A stretch of 64,000 nt of DNA. It comes from Chloroflexota bacterium (GTDB taxonomy: Bacteria > Chloroflexota > Dehalococcoidia > Tepidiformales > Tepidiformaceae). The stretch is from NCBI GenBank assembly GCA_026702615.1, contig JAPPBY010000036.1, positions 44,638-108,637 on the forward strand, in the 5' to 3' direction. This document shows positions 33,219 through 44,200 of this stretch, piece by piece. The notes under the pieces were generated by a model. The model was given only the letters and a program-made list of their open reading frames with translations, did not search any database and was not told the origin of the DNA. Position numbers and translations under genes: made by a program. Positions within the stretch are counted from its first letter, which is position 1; the number at the start of each line of letters is the position of its first letter.

Positions 33219-34590
33219 CGCCAGACCCACCGGCCCTCCTGACCGTACGCCGCGTCGTGGACGCGGCGGCGGTCGCGGGCGTATAAGCGCGGAGACCCAA
33301 CCCCGGGTCGGGAGCCGTTATGCGGGCAGGGGGCGTCAACGAGGCGATTCGGTACGAGGCGGACGACTCGTGCCCACCGCTGGTGGCGCTCAGCGTGGGA
33401 GTCCAGGGGGTCATGCTGGCGGTGGCGCCGCTGGTACTGGTCGTGGCGATCACGTCGAAGGCCGGCGGCCAGGACGACAGCTACCTTTCCTGGGCGGTGT
33501 TCGCGGCGCTGATCATCGCCGGCGTGCTGACGGCGCTGCAGGCAACCCGGATCGGGCGACTCGGCGCGGGACACATCCTCATCATGGGCGCCACGCCCAA
33601 CTTCGTGGCGGTATCGGTGGAGTACGGCGATGAGAAGCGGCCGCTCACCGACGCCGAGGTGGTGAGCGTCGCCTACGGGATGCACATCGGCGGCAATGAG
33701 ACGACGCAGTACGCGCTGACGGCCGAGGCGATGGTGCTCGCGCAGAAGCCGGAGCTGGCGGAAGAGCTTCGCGCGGACCGCTCGAAGGTGCGGTTCTTCG
33801 TGGAGGAGTGCCTGCGGCTGTACGCGCCGACGCAGGGCCTCTCGGGGCGGCGGCCGATCAAGGACATCGTCGTGCAGGGCGTGACAATCCCGGCGGGGTC
33901 GGTGATCCACCTGCGCTACGGGGCGGGGAACCGCGACGAGGAGGAGTACCCGAACGCGGAGGAGATCGACCTGACGCGCCCGAGTCCGGGGCGGCACGTG
34001 ACCTTCGGGCAGGGGCCGCGGTCGTGTCCGGGAGCGGGGCTCTCGCGGCTGGAGCAGAACATCGCCACGAACGTGATCCTCGACCGGCTGGACGACCTGC
34101 GCCTGGCGCCCGGGAAGAACGACCTGCGACACCAGCCGGGCGTGATGCTCGGGCTGCTGGAGCTGAACCTGGAGTTCAACCAGCGGTAACGCCAGACCCA
34201 CCGGCCCTCCTGACCGTACGCCGCGTCGTGGACGCGGCGGCGGTCGCGGGCGTATAAGCGCGGAGACCCAACCCCGGGTCGGGAGCCGTTATGCGGGCAG
34301 GGGGCGTCAACGAGGCGATTCGGTACGAGGCGGACGACTCGTGCCCACCGCTGGTGGCGCTCAGCGTGGGAGTCCAGGGGGTCATGCTGGCGGTGGCGCC
34401 GCTGGTACTGGTCGTGGCGATCACGTCGAAGGCCGGCGGCCAGGACGACAGCTACCTTTCCTGGGCGGTGTTCGCGGCGCTGATCATCGCCGGCGTGCTG
34501 ACGGCGCTGCAGGCAACCCGGATCGGGCGACTCGGCGCGGGACACATCCTCATCATGGGCGCCACGCCCAACTTCGTGGCGGTATCGGTG
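32645..34590. repeat. Perfect 971-bp tandem direct duplication
   Basis: Bases 32645-33619 are identical to 33616-34590 (offset 971). The unit contains the last 190 or so codons of the P450 gene, the 101-bp intergenic region and the first 100 codons of the permease gene. GGTG is shared at both junctions, so the repeat arose, or was assembled, at 4-bp microhomology. I saw no mismatch between copies. It is either a very recent duplication or an assembly artefact. Confidence 0.95.
33320..34189 (+). CDS. Chimeric permease-N/P450-C frame made by the duplication
   Basis: 289-residue open frame: residues 1-100 are identical to the start of the permease (34291), then from VEYGDEKRPLTDAEV onward it is the P450 C-terminal half, including I-helix, E-x-x-R and haem Cys. 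The junction keeps frame. It has membrane helices joined to an incomplete P450 without its N-terminal half, so a functional product is unlikely. It exists only because of the 971-bp repeat and would vanish if that is an assembly error. Confidence 0.6.
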   Translation: MRAGGVNEAIRYEADDSCPPLVALSVGVQGVMLAVAPLVLVVAITSKAGGQDDSYLSWAVFAALIIAGVLTALQATRIGRLGAGHILIMGATPNFVAVSVEYGDEKRPLTDAEVVSVAYGMHIGGNETTQYALTAEAMVLAQKPELAEELRADRSKVRFFVEECLRLYAPTQGLSGRRPIKDIVVQGVTIPAGSVIHLRYGAGNRDEEEYPNAEEIDLTRPSPGRHVTFGQGPRSCPGAGLSRLEQNIATNVILDRLDDLRLAPGKNDLRHQPGVMLGLLELNLEFNQR

Positions 34591-36036
34591 CTGGCGCTCG
34601 AAGGGGGCGGACCGTCCCTGCTGGCGAGCCTGATCGTGGTGGCGTCGCTCTTCTACATCGCGCTGGCCATCTGGCTGCCGCTGCTGCGGCGCATCATCAC
34701 GCCGGTCGTCTCGGGCACGGTGCTGATGCTGCTGGCGGTGACGATCCTGCCGATCGCGCTCGACCGGGTGCAGGAAGTGCCCGCCGACGCTCCGGGCGCC
34801 ACGGGCCCGACCGTCGCGCTCATCACGCTGGCGATTGCCACAGCGATGGCGCTGCGGGCATCGGGGGCTTGGCGATTGTGGTCGCCGCTGATCGGGATCG
34901 CCGTGGGGACGGTGGTCGCGGCCCTGTTCGGCGCCTACGACCCGCAGCCCCTGCTCGATGCGGCCTGGGCGGGCATCCCCGACGGAAGCGGGTTCCCCGG
35001 ATTCGACTTCACGCCGGGAGCGGAGTTCTGGGCGCTGCTGCCGGTGTTCGTGGTGATCACGCTCGTCGGGGGCATCAAAAACATCGGGGACAGCGTGGCG
35101 ATGCAGGGAGCTTCGCGACGCCGGCCGCGGGTGACGGACTTCCGCCTTGTGCAGGGCTCGCTCAACACGAACGGGCTCGGCATCTTGCTGTCCGGCTTCG
35201 CGGGGACGCCGCCCACGACCGTGTTCTCCTCCACGAGCGTGTCGCTGGCGAGCCTGACGGGTGTGGCCTCGCGCAACGTGGGCTACGTAATCGGGGCGGC
35301 TTTCGTGGTGCTGGCACTGTTCCCGAAGCTGCCGGCCCTCATCCTGACGATCCCGAATCCCGTCATGGGGGCGTTCCTGCTGACGGCCATCGCGCTGCTC
35401 TTCGTGGCCGGCGTCCGTACGGTGATTCAGGACGGGCTCGACGCCCGGAAGATGCTGGTCGTGGGGATCGCGTTCTCGCTGGGGGCGGGGATCGAGACCC
35501 AGACGATCTTCGACGACCTGATCGGGGGAACCTGGGGCCGCTTGCTCGACAACGGGCTGCTGATCGGCGCGGTGGCGGCGGTGGTGATGACGCTGTTCCT
35601 GGACCTCACGAGCCCTCGCACGGGGGGACGTTTGCAGTCGAAGCTGCACAACGATTCCCTGGCGGAGATCGACGCGTTCGTGCGGGAGATCGCCGACAGC
35701 CTCGGGTGGAACGAGGACTCGACCGAGCGGCTGAGGTCTGCCGCCGAGGAGACGCTGATGAGCCTGCTGCCGGAAGGGGACGGCGGCGAGGCGGAGGAGG
35801 CCCCCCGGCTTATTGTGGTAGCGCGCCCCGAAGCGGGAACGGTGGAGATGGAGTTCCTGGCCGTGTTCGACGAGGAGAATCTCGAGGACCGGCTGGCGTA
35901 CCTGGAGGAGGAGTCGGAGGGGTTGCAGGAGGGCGAGATTTCGCTGCGCCTGTTGCGGCACTACGCCTCCTCGGTGCACCACCAGAAGTACTACGGACTC
36001 GACATCGTGACGGTGCAGGTGAAGGGATCGCGGTAG
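34291..36036 (+). CDS. NCS2-type purine/pyrimidine permease with GHKL-like tail
   Basis: 581 residues. Residues 15-440 form about 12-14 membrane helices of the xanthine/uracil permease (NCS2/SLC23) fold, with VFVVITLVGGIKNIGDSVAMQ (the substrate-site helix) and the SGFAGTPPTTVFSSTS motif near the NCS2 signature. After residue 450 a soluble domain begins (LAEIDAFVREIADSLGWNEDSTERLRSAAEETLMSLL) that resembles the RsbW/GHKL histidine-kinase-like ATPase fold. The fusion suggests transport linked to regulation. The first 100 codons lie in the duplicated unit. Confidence 0.82.
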   Translation: MRAGGVNEAIRYEADDSCPPLVALSVGVQGVMLAVAPLVLVVAITSKAGGQDDSYLSWAVFAALIIAGVLTALQATRIGRLGAGHILIMGATPNFVAVSVLALEGGGPSLLASLIVVASLFYIALAIWLPLLRRIITPVVSGTVLMLLAVTILPIALDRVQEVPADAPGATGPTVALITLAIATAMALRASGAWRLWSPLIGIAVGTVVAALFGAYDPQPLLDAAWAGIPDGSGFPGFDFTPGAEFWALLPVFVVITLVGGIKNIGDSVAMQGASRRRPRVTDFRLVQGSLNTNGLGILLSGFAGTPPTTVFSSTSVSLASLTGVASRNVGYVIGAAFVVLALFPKLPALILTIPNPVMGAFLLTAIALLFVAGVRTVIQDGLDARKMLVVGIAFSLGAGIETQTIFDDLIGGTWGRLLDNGLLIGAVAAVVMTLFLDLTSPRTGGRLQSKLHNDSLAEIDAFVREIADSLGWNEDSTERLRSAAEETLMSLLPEGDGGEAEEAPRLIVVARPEAGTVEMEFLAVFDEENLEDRLAYLEEESEGLQEGEISLRLLRHYASSVHHQKYYGLDIVTVQVKGSR

Positions 36037-36073
36037 GGCCGCTCCGACAGTGCGAGCGCGCTGACGGGGTCGT

Positions 36074-36102
36074 TTGACGCGCCTGTGCTACCTGCCTATG
36101 GT
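36074..36102 (+). promoter_or_regulatory. Sigma70-type promoter for the acyl carrier protein gene
   Basis: TTGACG (36074-36079), 17-bp spacer, TATGGT (36097-36102), followed by AGGAG (36126-36130) 9 nt before the ATG at 36140. Confidence 0.6.
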
Positions 36103-36139
36103 CACCCCCCAGTAAACCAACATCTAGGAGCGTGTGCCC

Positions 36140-36379
36140 ATGGCTGCAACCGAAGAACGTCTGAGGAAGCTCGTTGACGACAACCTGGAGATCGAGGGGC
36201 GGACACCCGGAAGCCCACTCGACCTGGACCGGAGCCTCTCCGACGCGGGCGTGTCTTCGCCCGATATCGTGGCGTTCTGGAAGGTCGTGAACGAGGCGTT
36301 CGGTGTCGACATCTCGGCGGAGCAGTTCGCCGAAATGCTGACTCCACGGGACCTGGTCGCACACCTCGACGCAGCCTAG
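36140..36379 (+). CDS. Stand-alone acyl carrier protein
   Basis: 79 residues, the usual ACP size. The phosphopantetheine Ser lies in SDAGVSSPDIVAFWKVVNEAFGVDI, where the common D-S-L is replaced by S-S-P, so it is not the housekeeping AcpP. The AGGAG spacing favours ATG 36140 over the GTG at 36134. It is followed 52 bp later by a phosphopantetheinyl transferase that could convert it to holo form, and by an alpha/beta hydrolase, suggesting a small dedicated acyl-transfer system. Confidence 0.83.
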   Translation: MAATEERLRKLVDDNLEIEGRTPGSPLDLDRSLSDAGVSSPDIVAFWKVVNEAFGVDISAEQFAEMLTPRDLVAHLDAA

Positions 36380-36431
36380 GGGGAGGGCTCCCTCCGGGAG
36401 CTCCCAAGCTCGCAGGAGCGCGTAGCCCGCG

Positions 36432-37169
36432 ATGTCGGCTCCTGTTTCCGCACCATGGTGGCGCCCGTTCAGGGATCTGGACGGAGTGGCGGTTGTGCAC
36501 GTCGATCTCGCGGCCGACGCAGACCATGAAGCGGAGGCGGTGGCCTGGCTGAACGAAGCGGAGCGGGGTCGCTGGGAGGGGTACCCCTACTCGGGACCGC
36601 AGCGCCAGTTTCTGCTGTGCCGCGCCGCCCTGCGGGCGGCCTTGTGCGAACAACTCGGCTGCGGGAACGCGGAACTCGCCTTCGAGACTTCCGAGCACGG
36701 CAAGCCATGGGCTAGGGTTGGGGGCGTGGAGGCTCCCATCAGCTTCAACGTGAGTCACGGCGGGCAGCACGGGCTGATCGCAATCGCCCCTGGCGGCCGG
36801 CTGGGTGTGGACGTGGAGGAGCTCGCGGACCGGAGAAACCTGGACCTGCTCATGGACGGCGTACTGGGCGAAAACGAACACCGCGAGATCGCCTCGAAGG
36901 GGGGCGACGACCAGCTTCGCTCCTTCTTCCGGCTGTGGACGATGAAGGAGGCGCTGCTGAAGGCCCACGGCAAGGGGCTCCTGGTCGACGCGACCACCTT
37001 CGAGATCCCGCCCACGGTGCGCCGCGGCGCCCCGCGGGGACAGCTCGAACTGCCGCAGCTGCCCGGCGTGACCCTGCAGGTGGAGGACATTGGCGGCGAG
37101 GAATTCGCGGCCGCCCTTGCGCGAGAAGTGGTCTCCGAGGCGGGCAGCGAGCGAGCGAAGTCGCGATGA
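36432..37169 (+). CDS. 4'-phosphopantetheinyl transferase (Sfp type)
   Basis: 245 residues, the two-lobed Sfp form. Metal and CoA motifs: the N-terminal SFNVSHGGQHGLIAI, GVDVEELADR, and FFRLWTMKEALLKAHGKGL (the W-x-x-K-E-A signature). It would load phosphopantetheine onto the preceding ACP or other carrier proteins. ATGA overlap with the next gene implies co-translation. Confidence 0.92.
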   Translation: MSAPVSAPWWRPFRDLDGVAVVHVDLAADADHEAEAVAWLNEAERGRWEGYPYSGPQRQFLLCRAALRAALCEQLGCGNAELAFETSEHGKPWARVGGVEAPISFNVSHGGQHGLIAIAPGGRLGVDVEELADRRNLDLLMDGVLGENEHREIASKGGDDQLRSFFRLWTMKEALLKAHGKGLLVDATTFEIPPTVRRGAPRGQLELPQLPGVTLQVEDIGGEEFAAALAREVVSEAGSERAKSR

Positions 37170-38074
37170 CGGACGCCGAGACCGTGTGGGAGGTGCCGGA
37201 GCCCCTTGCGACGCTCGACGTTCGGGTGGACGAGGACACGGTCATCCACGTGCGCCGGCACGGCAATCCCGACGGGCCCCGGCTCGTGCTCAGCCACGGC
37301 AACGGGCTGGCAATCGACGTGTACTACCCGTTCTGGTCGCTCCTGATGGAGGAGTTCGACCTGCTGGTGTACGACCTGCGGAACCACGGCTGGAACGGGG
37401 TGGGGCCGCCCGACACGCACAACATTCCGACGATCAGCCGGGACCAGGACCTCGTTTTGGAAGCGATCGACGCGGACTTCGGGGCGAAGCCGAAGGCCGG
37501 AGTCTTCCACTCGGTTTCGGCCATGACGACCCTGCTCTCACCCAGCGATTGCGAGGGCTTCTCGGCGCTGTTCCTGTTCGATCCCCCGCTGCGCAAGCCG
37601 GGGGTGAGCCACGAGGAGTTCGATGAGGCGTCGCTCAAAACGGCCTCGATGGCGCGAAAGCGGGGCTACCAGTTCAAGAGCCGCGAGGACTTCACGGAGT
37701 TGCTGGGGTTCTCGCCCAGCTACCGGCATGTCGTGCCGGGAGTGCTTCCCCTGATCGCGCAGGCGACGCTGCGAGCGTCTTCGTCGGGCGGCGGCTACGA
37801 GCTAATCTGTCCGCGGGAGTACGAGGCGCAGATCGTCGAGTTCGGCCGGCTCTTCTCGGTGTTCGTGGACTTCACGAGCATCAAGTGTCCAATCAAGGTG
37901 CTGGGAGCCGACCCTACCCTGCCCTACTCGTATCTGCCCACGCTCGACCTCGGCGACATCCGGAACGTCGACTACGACTTCCTTCCCGACGCGACGCACT
38001 TCCTGCAGCTGGAGCAGCCTGAGCTGTGCGCGGCATCGGTGCGGGAGTTCCTGGCGGAAGCGCATTTCCTCTAA
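37166..38074 (+). CDS. Alpha/beta hydrolase
   Basis: 302 residues. Oxyanion strand LVLSHGNGLAIDVYYPFW, DLRNHGWN block, nucleophile elbow GVFHSVSAMTT (Ser in F-H-S-V-S, departing from G-x-S-x-G), acid in GADPTL and catalytic His in LPDATHFLQ. Context with an ACP and its activating transferase suggests a thioesterase or ester hydrolase acting on the carrier-bound product; this is inference. Confidence 0.78.
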   Translation: MTDAETVWEVPEPLATLDVRVDEDTVIHVRRHGNPDGPRLVLSHGNGLAIDVYYPFWSLLMEEFDLLVYDLRNHGWNGVGPPDTHNIPTISRDQDLVLEAIDADFGAKPKAGVFHSVSAMTTLLSPSDCEGFSALFLFDPPLRKPGVSHEEFDEASLKTASMARKRGYQFKSREDFTELLGFSPSYRHVVPGVLPLIAQATLRASSSGGGYELICPREYEAQIVEFGRLFSVFVDFTSIKCPIKVLGADPTLPYSYLPTLDLGDIRNVDYDFLPDATHFLQLEQPELCAASVREFLAEAHFL

Positions 38075-38217
38075 CCAGACGGAACGATCGCGCCCGGGGA
38101 CGCATATTGGTAGGTGACACCCAGCGCCTTCCCCGCACGGTTCTCCGTGCGCCGGATGGGGCAGATCGTCGGGGAGGGTGCTAGGGTGTCGCCACCTCCA
38201 GGGAGGAACCCCGCTCC

Positions 38218-41200
38218 GTGAACCCTGGCCCGGCGCTGACGCACGGATTCCTGGGCGCCCTCGTGGTGGCGCTGGCCCTCGTCGCAGGCGCCGGGGTGGC
38301 AGGCGCCCACCCGGGACACGCCACCGATGTCGACGTGCGGGTCTGGCAGCACGTCAGCGATCCGTTGCGCATCCACATCAGCGCCCGCCCCGAAGGGACC
38401 AGGTGGGACGCGCTCGGGACGATCCCGTTGCTCCTCGACGACGGCTTCAGCAGCAGCCGCAACTTCCGCTTCGGCGACATCACGGTCGAGGGCGTGGAGG
38501 TGCGGGTGTGGCAACAGATCAGCAACCCCCTGCGCATCGACATCAGCGCGCGGCCGGTGGGCGGAGACTGGGACGTTCTGGGGACGATCCGGCTGCCCCT
38601 CGACGACGGCTTCAGCAGCAGCGGGAACTACCGCTACGGCGATATCACCGTGACCGTGCCGGCGGCCCCTGAGGCCCCCGCAGTCGTGGTTTCGCCCGGT
38701 GGCGAGGAGGTCCCGCGGCTGGCGGCGTTGACGTTCGCCTTCGCCGATCCCCCGGCCACGACCGACGAGGCCGCCCTTGTCTCGTTCGCCCCGGCGATCG
38801 AAGGAGCGTTCGTCTGGATCGACAGCCGGACGCTCCTGTTCCAGCCGGACTACCCGGGCTGGCAGCGCGGGCAGCAGTACCAGGCCATCGTCGATGCTGG
38901 CCCCGTGGGGCTCGTGAGCGACTACATCCATGCCTTCAGGGTCGAGGGGCAACTCGAGGTCACCTCCGTCATCCCCGACGACGGGGACACGAACGTGCCC
39001 ACGAACGCCCAGATCCTCGTGCAGTTCAATCGCTCGGTGGCGCCCCTCACGGTCCTCCAGGAAGGACCGGCAGCGTCCGTGCTGGAGTTCGACCCACCCC
39101 TGGAGGGGGCGGGCGAGTGGCTCAATACGTCCCTGTACCGCTTCATCCCCACGAACCTGGAACCCAGCACGACCTACTCGGTGCGCATTCGCGCGGGTCT
39201 GACCTCGGCAGCCGACGGCGTCCTGGAGGCGGACTACACGTGGAGCTTCTCGACGATCCAGCCGGCGGTGACCAGGCTCACGCCGCACAACGAGGCGACG
39301 TTCGTCGAGCCGGACTATCCGGTTGTCATCGAGTTCAACCAGCCGATGGACCCCGCGTCGGTAGAGGCGGGCGTGACGCTCCGGCCCGTCGGCGGCGCGG
39401 CGATTCCCGGCAGGTTCGAGTGGAACGACGACGGCACGGTCGCGACGTTCACGCCCGACGAGCCGCTGGAGCTGCTCAAGCGCTACGCCATCACGATCCC
39501 CGCCCGGCTAGGGAGCTTCAGCGGTGGCATGACCCAGAGCGAGCGCACGACGCACTTCACGACCGTCGGCCTGCCGGAGCTCTGGCGCACGTATCCGGAA
39601 GACGGCGCCACGGAGGCCAGTCCGTACCAGATCGAGCTCGGCTACACCAACCCGATGGACGCCGAGTCGTTTGAGGAGCGTGTATCAATCAGCGGCATCG
39701 ACGCCGAGGACATCGAGGTGCGCTGGTACACCTGGGACGCGCACACGATTCGGATCTCCTTCGACTACGAGTATTCGACCGAATACACCGTGCGAATCGC
39801 GGAGGGCGCCCGCGACCGGGGTGGGCGGACGCTCCCGGCCCACGAGTTCTCGTTCACCACGCGCGAGCCTTATCCGTCGCTGAGCCTCGCCGCCGCGACC
39901 TTCTCGACGTACTCGGCCAACCACGAGCAGGTGCTCTACTACCACGCCGCGCGAGTCGAGGAGGTGGGCTTCCAGCTCTTCCGCCTGTCGGACTCGGAGG
40001 CGGAGACGCTGCTGCGGAGGGGCTTCATCGACAGCCGCCGCGTTGCCTTCTGGCCCGCCGGTGACCCGCTTCGGGAGTGGACGGAGCCGATCGACGAGGA
40101 GTTGCAGGGCGCCTCGCGGCTGTACTCGACGACCCTGAGCGGTCCGGAACCGCTGGCGAAGGGGCACTACTTCCTCGCCGCGACGGGAGAGGACTACTCC
40201 GACCGCCCGCTGAAGCGGGTCTTCAGCGTCGTCGACACGGCGATCGTGACGAAGCTGGCCTTCGACGAGTTACTGGTGTGGGCGCTCGACTACGACACAG
40301 GCGATCCGCTGGACGCGACGAGCGTTCGCGCCGGCTCGGTCGACGAGGGCTCCCCCGGCCCGTACCAGCACGCAGCCACGGATGCGGACGGGCTGGCGCG
40401 GCTGTCCGTTACCGGGCAAGGCGACGGCTGGCACTGGTACTGGTACCGCGAGCAGCTGGTGCAGATCGACGGGAACGGGCGCGTGGGCGTGGCTTCGACC
40501 GCGTGGGACTTCGGCTCCGGGCCGTGGGATCTTGAAGTCCCCACTTCCCCCTTCCGACCCGGTCCGGTTGGGCACCTCTACACCGAGCGACCCATCTACC
40601 GGCCGGGAGAGACCGTCTCCTACAAGGGCGTGCTGCGCCTCGACGACGACGCAGCCTACTCGGTCCCCGGCGCGAGCGCGTGGTTCTCCCTGAGGATTCG
40701 CGACGCGGCCTACGACGATGTGCTGACAACCCAGGTCGAGCTGGGTGAGCTGGGCACGTTCAGCGGGGAGCTCGTGCTCACTACGGACGCGCCGACGGGC
40801 ACCTACCGGATTTACGTGAGAGACGAGAACGATCGCTACATCACGACCGCGTACTTCACCGTGGCGGAGTTCCGCGTTCCCGAGTTTGAGGTCGAGGTTG
40901 CGGCGGAGCTCGGGGACTACGTCTCCGGCGACACGATCGCGACGGAGGCGCGGGCCGCCTTCTTCTTCGGCGGGCCGGTCGCGGACGCGGCGGTCGAGTG
41001 GACCGCGCAGTCGATCCCGACATCGATCACGGTCGAGGGCTACGAGGACTACTCGTTCTCGGAGCGCACGTACTGGTGGTGGGACGGGAGCGACGAACGT
41101 GATCCCCGGCGCAGCCACGGCGAGGCGCGCACCGACTCCGAAGGCGTGGCGCGCTTCGATGTTCCGGCATCGCTGGAGGCAGACGAGGGCACACAGGCGT

Positions 41201-44200
41201 TCACGATCAGCGCGACGGTGACGGACACGAACGCGCAGGCGATCGCGGGGAGCACGACGGTCACGGTCCATCCTGCCACCTGGTACGCGGGCATCAGGCC
41301 GGAGTCGTACATCGCGCGGGCGGAAGAGCCCACGACCATCGACCTCGTAACGGTGGACTACACCGGCATGGTCGTCGCGAACCGCCCGGTAACCGTGCGC
41401 GCCTTCGAGCGCGAGTGGATTCGCACGAGAGAGCGCGCCGACCACGGCGGCTACCGCTACCGATACGAGCTCCAAGAGACCGAGGTCGACACCCAGACGG
41501 TTACCACCCGCGAGGATGGCGAGGCGTCGATCGAGTTCACACCACCGAGGCCGGGGTCGTACCGCCTCGTGGCGGAGTCGACGGACGACGAAGGCCGCGT
41601 GGCGCGGTCGGCCCGCTACCTCTGGGTCAGCGGCAGCGACGTCGCGCCGTGGCCGGTGCGCGAGAACGACGTCATCGACCTGATCGCGGGCCGCGAGCGC
41701 TACGAGGTCGGCGACGTGGCCGAAGTGCTCGTGCCGGCGCCGTTCGCCGGAGCTACGGGACTCGTGACGATCGAGCGGGGGCGCGTGCTCAGCACCGAAG
41801 TCCGCCACTTCGAGACGAACAGCGAAGTCCTGCGCATCACCATCGAGGACCGGCACATCCCCAACATCTACGTCGGGGTAGTGCTGTACCGGCCGCCTAC
41901 GGACGAAGACCCCTACCCGCGCTACCACGTTGGCTACGTCGAGCTGTCGATCTCGACCGCTCCGCGACGGCTCGACGTGAGCATCGAGCCAGATCGCGAA
42001 CGGGCCACGCCGGGCGAGACCGTGCGCTACGAGGTGCACGTGACCGACTCGGAGGGCAACGGGGTGGAGGCGGACGTGTCGGTCGCGGTTGTCGACCAGG
42101 CAGTGCTATCGCTAGGGGCGGAATCGGCTCGGGACGGCATGACGGCGTTCTGGTTCGAACGCGCCCTGGGGGTGCGGACAGCCTCGTCGCTCGCCGTCTC
42201 CGTCAACCGCCAGAACGAGGCGTTCGACGAGGTCGCGGAGGGGCAGCAGGGCGGGGGCAGCCCCGAAGACAGCGCAGAGATGGCCGATTCGAGCGACGGC
42301 ATGATCGGCGACACGGCCGTGTCGGAGCAAGCAGCCGAGGCAGCGCCGGAGGAGAGCTTCGCCCTCCTCCGGATCGCGGAGGATGGCGGCGAAGAGCCCC
42401 AGGTTCGCTCCAACTTCCAGAACACAGCGTTGTGGATCGGGCAGCTCGTGACGGATGCGGACGGCAGGGCCAGCTTCGAGCTGGAGCTGCCCGACAACGC
42501 CACGACGTGGCGGGCGCAGGCGCGAGCCGTGACGGCGGAGACACTGGTGGGGCAGGGCGAGAGTGAGCTGCTGGTCACGCAGCCGCTGCTGGTGCGGCCT
42601 GCGCTGCCGCGCTTCCTGCGCGTCGGCGACGAGGTGTCGCTGCGCACACTCGTGCGCAACGGCACGGACGAGGCGCGGGAGGTGACGGTCACGATCGCGG
42701 CCGACGGCGTGACCCTGGACGGAGAGGCCACCCTGACCAGGCAGATCGGGGCGGGTGAGTCGGTCATCTTCTCGTGGCCCGCGCGCGCCCTTGCGGAGGG
42801 CACGGCGACGGTGCGCTTCACGGCGACGGCCACGGGCGGCTACGGCGATGCCGTCGAGCTGAGCCTGCCCGTGCACCTGGACGTGACGCCCGAAACGACG
42901 GCGACGGGCGGGGTGGTGGAGGACACAGCGCGGATCGAGGCGATCTTCCTGCCCGAATACGTCATCACGGGACACGGTTCCCTTGAGCTTGCACTGCAGG
43001 CCTCGCTGGTGGGCGCGCTGGACGAGGAGCTGGCGCACTTCCGGCCGTACCGCTGGGAGTCAAACGTCAGCATCGCCAGCCGCATCGTTGCGACGGTCGC
43101 GGTTCAGCGCGGCAGCGCCAGTGGTCTGACCGACGCGCAGGAGCGCCAGCTCGCCAAGGACATCGACGCTCTCGTCGCGGCGCAGATGTACGACGGCGGG
43201 TGGGCCTGGTGCCGGACGTGCTACCGGAGCGATGTGTGGGTGACGGGCTGGGTGCTGGTCGCGCTGGGGGAGGCGAGGGACGCCGGGTACGCCCTTCCGG
43301 AGTACCAGTACAACCGCACGACGCGATTCATCACCGAGCACGTGCAGCGGCAGACCGACGTCATGCGTCCGGCGGACGTGAACCAGCACGCCTTCCTGCT
43401 GTACGCCCTCACGAGCGCCGCGAACGAAGGCGGGATGGTCAGTCCGCTGGCACGGGAGCAGGCCGGCCTGCTGCGCTCGCTGGCCGAAGAGCACCGGGCG
43501 CAGCTGACGAACTGGGGTCGGGCGTACGTGCTGCTCGGGCTGCTGGCGAGCGGCCACGAAACGGATCACGAGGCGGTTCGCGCCCTATTGAACGACCTCA
43601 CCGCCGCCACGATCGCGAGCGCCAACGGCAACCACTGGGAGGACGAGCGCATCGCGGGCTGCATGCACAACAGCAGCGTGCGGGTGACGGCGCTGGTGCT
43701 GCGCGCCCTGATCGAGGTCGACCCGCAACACCCGCTGATCGAGGAGACGGCTCGCTGGCTCGTGCTGGCCCGCTCCGAGCAGCGCTGGAAGAGCTCGGTC
43801 GAGCGGGCGCAGGGCATGGCCTCGCTGGGCGCCTTCGCCGAGCTGACGGGCGAGACGCGGGGGGTCTACGACTACCAGGTGCTGCTCAACACGCAGCGGG
43901 TGCTCGACGGGCACTTCGACGTACCCGCCGGGGACTACCTCGACGGCGTGGCGCTCGGGCTCGACGCCCTGCCGCTCGGGGAGGTGAGCCGCGTGCAGTT
44001 CGAGCGCGAGGCCGACACCGAGGGTCGCCTGTACTACAGCCTCAACCTGCGCTACGTGACGCCGGCCAAGGAGATCGAGGCGCTCAACCGCGGCTTCGCC
44101 GTCTCGCACCGCTACACGCTGCTCGAGGACGCGGACACCCCCATCACGAGCGCCTCGCTGGGCGACGTCGTGCGGGTGACGGTGACGGTGGTGGCCCCGG

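Noticed and set aside
32945..35982. Long minus-strand frames opposite P450 and permease
   Set aside because: Antisense shadows repeated because of the 971-bp duplication; composition not protein-like.
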